A DNA stretch of 64,000 bases from Agrypnia vestita (lineage: Eukaryota; Arthropoda; Insecta; Trichoptera; Phryganeidae): positions 35,223 to 99,222 of the forward strand of contig JADDOH010023184.1 of assembly GCA_016648135.1 (NCBI GenBank), in the 5' to 3' direction. The number at the start of each line of letters is the position of its first letter. Position 1 is the first letter of the stretch. A program made the translations under genes and the position numbers. This document shows positions 51,501 to 60,500 of this stretch, piece by piece. Under the pieces are notes generated by a model. It had not been told where the DNA came from and did not search any database. It saw only the letters and a program-made list of their open reading frames with translations.

Positions 51501-54500
51501 AATATGGAGGAAAACCAAAAAAATAATTCTGTATTTAGTATATTTAAAGAGAGACATAATTAGAGGCAATGTCAACTCAGAAGAGGAAAGGTTAAGAGAG
51601 AATAATTTTGAAATATAAATTTTTCAAAAGTCTAGAAATTTGTCAACTTTAAAGAAATTGCTACCGTGTTTCCTCGAATATAAGACAGGTCTTATATTAA
51701 TTTCATAGCCAAAAAAACGAACTAGGTCTTATTTTCGATGTAGGTTTTATTTTTGTAAGGAAAACCAAAAGTACAAAACAAGTTACACCCAACTTTCTCT
51801 ACCCAACTCGCTTTATACGGTGGATACGTTCCAGCAAAATCCGTGTAAAAGAAAACCTCGCATTGTGAACATAAATAAGGTTTATCCTCAGTATGCGTAA
51901 GCACATGACTTTTTAAGCTTGACTTTTGATTACAAGAATAATTGAATTGTGAACATGAAAAAAGTTTTTCGCCAGTGTGCAAGAGGACATGTATTTTTAA
52001 ATTTATTTTTGAATGCGTGAATAATTGCATTGTGAACATGAGAAAGGCTTTTCACCAGTGTGCTTATATGCATGGTTTTTTAAATCTGACTTTCGTTTGC
52101 AAGAATAATTTCACTATGAACATAAAAAAGGTTTATCCTCAGTATGCGTAAGTGCGTGATTTAGATAGGTCTTATATTCGAAGTAGGTCTTATATTAAAA
52201 CCATCCTGAAAAATCGTAGTAGGTCTTAAGTCATGTATTCACTAAGGGACAAATTGCGAAACATTCCGCTCGGCATGTCGTATCAACATCTACGCTCATG
52301 TTTCGGGGACAATGACGCGGTCATTTGACGTGTACATACCGGGACTCGCATATCTTCTCGCGGAAATGTCACCCGATGAGGTTATGATGACAGCTGCAGT
52401 ATCTCATTTGGCGAAAACGGGGTTCGGCGCAATTCGAAATGTTTTTTTGGGTCACAATTTCAAATTAACGCGGTTTTACTGTAGTAAATTGAATATTATT
52501 AAAAACAAGGTCCTTTTTGCAAATAATTATTGTTTTCCACACGTCGCGGAAATGTCGCCCTATGAGGTTATGATGACAGCCGCGTATCTGTTTATGTTAA
52601 TGAGTTTATCGAAAAATAAAATAATCGAAATATTAAGAAAAATCTCAGAGTAGGTATTCATTAGAAAAGGCATAAGTCAATGTTATAATTTTATTTAATA
52701 ACAATTTTGAATCCATACTTATTTTGAAAACTGAATGAGATCAGCGATTGGATCGGAAGTTACGGACGGACATTCGAAATTATTTTTATTGGGGATATGA
52801 TACATAAATTTGCACAGTGTCCAAGGTTATGTCCAATTACAACAAATATTTTATCTTCTTCTACTTCCATATATCTTCAACGAACTGGTAAAACCCACTA
52901 AATCACGCCCATTCATCGAACAAGTTAGTAAACTGTATCCATAGTTTTTATTTGTTTTAATTCATTATCATGAATGGAAAAAAACATATATAATATAAAA
53001 TATAAACTTACATGTAATTTATTACTTATTAACTTTCGTACGATATTAGAAAAATGCGGAAAGGGGAGGGAGATAAATGGGATGCAATTAAGTTATAATT
53101 CGCTTAGAAAATTGGTAGATTTAAAAAGATAGTAAATTAAACACTTTTTCATTCACACGTACGTGTATGAATTAAAATAGACATACTTATAAAAACATAT
53201 ACATGTTCGCATATGCAGGGTGTAACAGAGCTAGTCCACAATACTATACAGGTGGATTTCTGCCTTGATTATGGGTCGAAAATGTCCAAGCAACCATAAT
53301 CTAATATCAATAGTTATGGAGTTATGCAATATAAAATTTTTGACTTGTATTAAAAGGAATTAATTTTTTATATTCAATATAATAGTCCAAAGTTTTACAA
53401 GCTTGCATTTTTTCAATATTTCTCACGTATTTTTTACAAAACGTTGAAGTATCATTACAGTAACTTATATCGATTACGTAAAATTCATTACTTATGATAA
53501 AAGTTAAATAAAATAATAAAAACCCTGATAAAATTCCAATTCAAATTGGAAGGTTTTTATCATTTTATTTAACTTGTATTAAGGGGGAATGAATTTCTCA
53601 TATAATATATAAGTTACTGTAATGATAGTCCAATGTTTTTAAGTAAGTCATAAATATTGAGAAAAAAAAGCAAACTTTAATGTCGCATATCTCCTTGACT
53701 ACTGATCATGGTGGCTTGAAAATTTTCGACTCATAATCAAGGCAGGAATCCACCTGTATTGTATTGTGGACTAGCTCTGTTACACCCTGTTTAATTTAAA
53801 ATAATAATTGGTAATGTTAATGTACCTACTTAAAATGTTAGGTAAATTCGCGTGATCTTTAACCGTTTGAATTCACTCTAACGTGCTCCAAGATGTTTCA
53901 CTTCAATAATAAGCTCTCCCAAAATAAAAATAAAGACGCGTTGGGTATGTGGTATATACATTAAACGTGCTTTCTCTGGAGGAAATGCTCATATTGCAGA
54001 GATCTTGCATGATTCTTCGATTCGATAAAGAGAATCTATGATAAAGCCATGTATTCACTAGGAGACAAACCGCGAAACATTCCGCGCGGCATGTCGCATC
54101 AACATCTACGCTCGTGTTTCGGGGACAATGACGCGGTCATTTGACGTGTACCTACACACCGGGACTCGCATATCACTTGTCGCTCGATGAGGTTATGTTG
54201 ACAGCTGCGTATCTATTTACACTTGCCGCCCGATGAGGTTAGGATGACAGCTGCGTATCTATTTATTTTAACGAGTTTATCGAAACGTAAGAGGAGAAAA
54301 AAGAGGAGAATGCGAAATTATTTACTGCAAAGAGAAAGAAGGACGGACATTCTATCTTCGATCGATACAGCTCGATGAGTTCAAGAACAATTTTGTTTCC
54401 CCACATTGACATCTTGACAGATACAGCGCATGCGTATTCACTTGTAAATATGCCACGTGGTACTGACGCTCCGCATAATGTTGCAGTGAGCTCGCTCGGG

Positions 54501-57500
54501 TACCGTGCGCATGGCAACGTTGCCACGGCACATAGAAATGCCGCACTATGTTGTGCGCGACGTCGCGGAACAGGGCACGACGTTGCAACATCACGTAGAC
54601 TCTATGCCGCGCATGCTGTTAAGGGACAATTTGTCCCCTAGTGAATACATGGCTTTACTTTTGAGATATGTCATATATTCGAGGAAACATGGTATCTCTA
54701 TTGTTAAAAGTAATTTAAAAAATATTATATGTACATTGCAATAGTTTAAAGTAGAATTGTTTACAAGGTTTTTATCATTTCATTTGAGTTGTATTGAAGC
54801 AAATGAATTTTTCGTAATTGATATAAGATACTGTAATCATAGTTCATTTTTTTGCAAAAAATAAGTCAGAAATATTGGAAAAAATGCAAACTTTGATATT
54901 GTAACTATTGATCATTAGGTCATGGTTACTTGAACATCTTCGACTCATTATCAAGGCAAGAATCCACCTTTGAAGTTTTTTCTACTAGCTATGAGACACC
55001 CTGTTTAATTAATCCAGCTTATTTGTGTAACGAAAAGCCAAACTCGGCTCTTGCTCTCATCACGGCTGTGTCAATCTTTCATAAGTCTAAAACATTAAAA
55101 ATGTATGTTAATATTTTCAGGTAACGACATTAGGTGAAGATGATGATGATGGCAGTGGCTCTGGTTCATTAGCCGACATCCTCAGCGGTTCAGGCTCTGG
55201 TTCAGGGTCTGGTTCGGGATCTGGTTCTGGCAGTGGTGTTGGTTCTGGTGAAGGTATGTTACAGTTTCTTAGTAATATTTAAACTTTTTCATACAATTTC
55301 TTTAAATCTTCAATCAAGTACAGTAGAGCGTCGATTATCCGAACGTCGATCAACCGAACGACCGCTTATCCGAACTACTAGGCCCCCTCTCCCGCCACCC
55401 GCGCTATGGTGTTCGTGCACTTTTCACGACTTGTTCTTCTTCTTCTTCTTTTCTTGGCTTTTCACCGTTGCCAGTGACTTGTTAATTGTACTCGTATGTC
55501 ACTTCCAAGTAGCCGCTAGGGGATAAATGAAATTTTGCCGCAACTTTTTTTGAAAATAAACCCTCGATTTAAAATGCCTGAACATAAACGTGTTGTCCTT
55601 TCTATGAAAGATAAATACGAGATTAATAAAAATTTAGAGGAAGGCGAATCTGCAACCAAGTTATCCAATGAATACCATGTTGGTAAGTCTACCATTACGG
55701 ATATAAAAATAAAAAAAAAGATATGTCTGAAATGATAGGTATGCTAAAAAAGCTTAATTGCCACGAGTGTGATAAAGAAGAGGTTCAACAATGGATGGAT
55801 ATCGACGATGAAGATCCCGGGTACCAAATTATGCAGGATAGCGAAATTTTAGACCTCATGACTAATAAGGCTGATGCCACCGCTAGCACCTCATCAACTA
55901 CGAGTTCAGATAATGAAGATGAAAACATAATTGGTGCTTCTGAAGCGTTTACTTGCTTAGATATTGCTTTGCCTTGGTTTGAAACACAAGCTGAAAGCGA
56001 CCAGTATCAAATATCTGTCCTTAAAAAAATATGTGACCTAGCCGCTCGTAAGCGGGTAGACTTGCTTCGGCAGACGAAGATTGAAGATTTTTTTAAATGT
56101 TAATTGTACCTAGTATGTACATAATGTTTTATTACAAGATTGTCTGCACTTTTTTTGTTTAATTCCTATTTGTCATTAAAGATATAAATGTAAATATGGT
56201 TTTCATTCACCTGTACGTAAATAATATGTATGGCTGAATCAATACAGTTCGATTATCCGAAAATACCAGTTTTCCGAACACCTACATCCCCCAATTAATT
56301 TGGATAATCAACGCTCTACTGTACTGTCTTTAAACTTAGATGTTAATTTATTCAATGTGAAATAAGTTTCTTAAAACAGTTTCCTCAATTTCTGTTTATT
56401 GGCCAAATACTTTGACGTTTGAATATTTTTGTCATAATAAAAATAGAAATTTTTAATCATTAAAAACTAGACTCTAAATGACTGTCTTAAAACAGGTGGT
56501 CGAAGGCTGAAATAAATTTAATTAAAAATATTTTTAGAAGATAAACTCGAGTTTTGAGAGAGACATACAGAAGTAGTTAGGAGCAGACAGTGACTAATGC
56601 TTAATATTTTCCTCAGTGGGTGGCAGTGGAGATGGTGGTGGCAGTTCAGAAGAAGAGGATCCTATAGAACTGGTCCACGTCGACGAGGACTTCTTCTACA
56701 TGGAACATGTCATGAGACTAGCTGCTGCGCTGCATTCTCTCTGCTCGTTGGCAATGCTCATCGCTTACTATCATCTTAAGGTGGGCCAAATTTGCTCCAT
56801 TGATATAAATCATTCATTGAAAATCAATCACTTTATATCATTGATATAAAGTGGTTGATTATCGAGAACTTCTTTGTGAAGGGGATTTGTTTAACAAATA
56901 TCAGCTGAATAAAATTTATTTTAAATTTTAAAACAACGTTTTTAATATTTGAATACTGCATGAGTGATATTAAAAAATTGATCATGAATGTATGCAAAGA
57001 AAATTTATAAAAACATGTTTTCAAAATAATTTTGATTTACTTGTTTTAATCATATATAAAATCTCCTTTTTGTAGATTTGCCTAAATAGTGAGGAGTTTA
57101 TCTTTACAATATGTACCAAATATACGGTGTCAGATATAAACATATATTTTTATTATTCCATTGCATTTTAGGTGCCACTAGCTATATTCAAGCGAGAAAA
57201 GGAGATAGCGAGACGTCTGGAGTTTGACGGTCTATATGTTGCGGAACAGCCTGAGGATGATGACATCAAGAGCCACTGGGATAAACTCGTGATTAGTGCC
57301 AAGTAAATTACCTGATGCTTATTTTTTATTAGCAGTCTCACACTCAACTTGAAGTTTATTCACAATTGAATACAACATGCCTGCATTTTTTAACTCAAAT
57401 ATAAATCTCTGGGAAAATAAATTTAATGAGCGAAGAATTTTTATGACTGTATGATGTAAACTTATAATCTTTGTATGAACTACAAGACTTTGTTTTCTAT

Positions 57501-60500
57501 TCCAGATCATTCCCCGTGAACTATTGGGACAAGTTTGTAAAGAAGAAGGTCCGTCAAAAGTATTCCGAAACGTACGACTTCGACTCCATCTCCAACCTTC
57601 TGGGGATGGAAAAAACATCCTTCTCCTCACAAGAAGACGAGGGGAGTGGACTCGTTCATTTGTAAGTACAAACAATAAGCCATAGTTAATGCATTAATGC
57701 ATATAATTGAAGAGAGTATTGGAAAAGTCCAAAGGAAAAGAAGCTGTCCTTGACCACTTTGATTATTAGAAATTCACTCAGCTTGGGCCAATATAACATA
57801 TATAATTTTAAAAATATTGATAGTATTTTTAAGTGTTCAGTAAAATGGATATTTTATACGAACCGTATATTTTACAGAGAAATAAATCTCGACGTTTCGC
57901 TGAAGTCTTATTCTTCTTCATCAGGAGGGCGTCCTATCACGGCAGAGGTGTAGGCCGAACTGTTCGGAAAGAAGACATGAATGTTTACTTGATATTGAAT
58001 TTAGTCTAACTGTTAGATTTGTCTTGAAAGAGCACAAAGAAATCACAGAATACCTCGAATTTCAAACTTGTAAAGCGAAGCATTAAAACATTTTATTTAA
58101 ATTTTATGCTAATTCATTATTGGCTCTACTATGGTGTTGGTCAAACAGTTATTTTAGGTACAGTTATTTGGGATTTGTCATATCGATGATTGATAACTAA
58201 GATATAATTGTTGTCTAGTAGCGATGGTTGCCCGTGGAAATGCAAAAAATCTTGCCAATCATCGACACAATCAGATACAAATCTCAAATAATGGTTATGG
58301 TATCACCAGTTAAAATGCCATCACTACTCTACTAATTGTATCTTTTTTGTGAATTATTGATAGAGGAATCAGCTGATAAAGCTATGTTGTTTGTTGGTTT
58401 TTCTTTAGGTTAAACTGACTATCTTTAAACATGCACAGATTTTTTTTTCGAATTTTTACTAAATATGATTGAGTTTTATTATTTATTACATTTCTGTAAA
58501 TTTTAATAAATATCATCAGCTTTTTGATATCTCCTTATTCAAATTCATTCTTCAAATAAATGAAATTTGAGAAAATTGTTGCAATTTTTACATATGTGTA
58601 CATTTATCACTTTTTAGCATTCTCAACATTGACTGGCGCTACCAAGTTTGGAAAGCTGGTGTGACAATCACGGATAATTCCTTCCTGTATTCTCTGTGGT
58701 ATTTCACCTTTTCCGTTATGGGCAACTTCAACAACTTCTTCTTTGCTGCTCATCTTCTTGATGTAGCAGTCGGTTTCAAAACTCTGAGGACCATCCTACA
58801 GTCTGTCACGCACAACGGAAAACAGGTGGGATACTTTTATTTTTTATGTACTCCACACATCCGGCTTTGATAACAATAGTCAAGGCTAGAAGAAAACACA
58901 TTAATGACCATTTTGACTTGTTGGAAAACTGTAAGAATTTTGATGTTACATTTACTTGATAGAAAATAAATACATAATATGAATAAAATATAAACTAACT
59001 AACTAACTACCTAACTGTTAGTTAGTTAGTTTATATTTTATTCATATTATGTATTTATGGTCACTAACGTAATAAAATATAAATATAATAAATAAAAATG
59101 ATAATAAAATCAAGTGCTGCTCTTGCTTATTATTTTGAATTGGAAGAAGATAAAATTATGAAAAGAAAATTGTGGTTTAAAAGAGCATAGAAATATAGCA
59201 TAGAGAAATATACATTAATATTGAAAGATCATTGAACATTTCATGCACTTTTGAAACATAGATAACAATTTTCTGAATTATTATTTTACTGTACTTTTTA
59301 GTTGGTCTTGACGGTGATGCTGCTAACAATCATAGTGTACATTTACACCGTGATAGCTTTCAACTTCTTCCGGAAGTTCTACATCCAAGATGAAGAGGAT
59401 GTAATAGATAAGAAGTGTCATAACATGTTATCGGTGAGTGTGATCCTTGCTATCCTGTTAAGTCCATTATTATGCGAATTATAAATACTCATGTTATTGG
59501 AATATTCCAGCTAGTGATAGAAAAAATAGATCTCGGTAGAACAATTTTTCTCTATAACCTCTACAATTTCTGATATTATACTTTAAGAATTAATTATCGT
59601 AGCCAATTTTTTTATAAGGCAGTAAGGTTGATAACGCGACACAGGCAGATTTGATATCCATTATCAGAATGACTTTTTCATTAATTTGGTCAAAAGCTCT
59701 AGATTGAATCAAAGCATCATGAAGTTTTGTGATCCGTGTTCACGGAGGGAGCGTCCATGTATTTCGATTGTGCCTACGTATACTGTCGAATCTGCAAAAA
59801 CTCGATTTTCATTTTACTATCTTAAACCTTTCTACTTACTCTATATTTTTAGATAATGTTAAAAAATGCTTAATTTTTCCTTTAATACTTGCTTTTTTGA
59901 AACAATTTTTTTAATACTGTCCAAAAATATATAGTATATAGTAAATTGGATGGTTTAAGATAAGTAAAATGAAAAAACAATTTTTGAAGATTTGACAGTA
60001 TAGATAGGGACCGTCGATTTAGTTAAATTACATCTCAGTGCCACCCACGTACACGTGTTAAGATTTTGGTCTCTAGATAAACTAATATCAGCTTGAGATA
60101 AGTATTCTGCTGTCTTTCCATGATCTTTCTGGCTTTTACGACCTTTGTGACTTTCAACATCTTTCAACGAACCCTGCAATCGGATCCGAAATGTCAGCCA
60201 GAAAGGTTGTAGAAACACGGCAGAATACCCCAGAAAACTCAAACCAGAGAATTCAAACGGCCATGAAAAACTGAGAACATTTTCATTCATGGACATGGGG
60301 CATTAAATATAAAATAGATTTTGAGACCAGTTCATTGCCACGCCAAAGCATGTTTAACATTGATTTATATTTTTTGGATATTTTTTTCATAATATGTCTT
60401 TGCGTATTTCAGTGCTTTGTCTTCCATCTGTACAAGGGCGTGAGAGCAGGTGGAGGTATTGGTGATGAGATAGGCTCTCCAGATGGTGACGATTACGAGG

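Larger units (their letters stand above)
51662..54694. mobile_element. Nested transposon stack bounded by inverted ends CCGTGTTTCCTCGAATATAAGAC
   Basis: The left end CCGTGTTTCCTCGAATATAA pairs with TTATATTCGAGGAAACATGG-like sequence at the right (ATATATTCGAGGAAACATGG, to about 54692), with possible TA flanks. Inside are zinc-finger remnants, two Harbinger-type copies, a pogo-type fragment and a foldback element. The outer superfamily is not assigned. It lies in RyR intron 60 before the S1-S2 loop exon. Confidence 0.55.
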
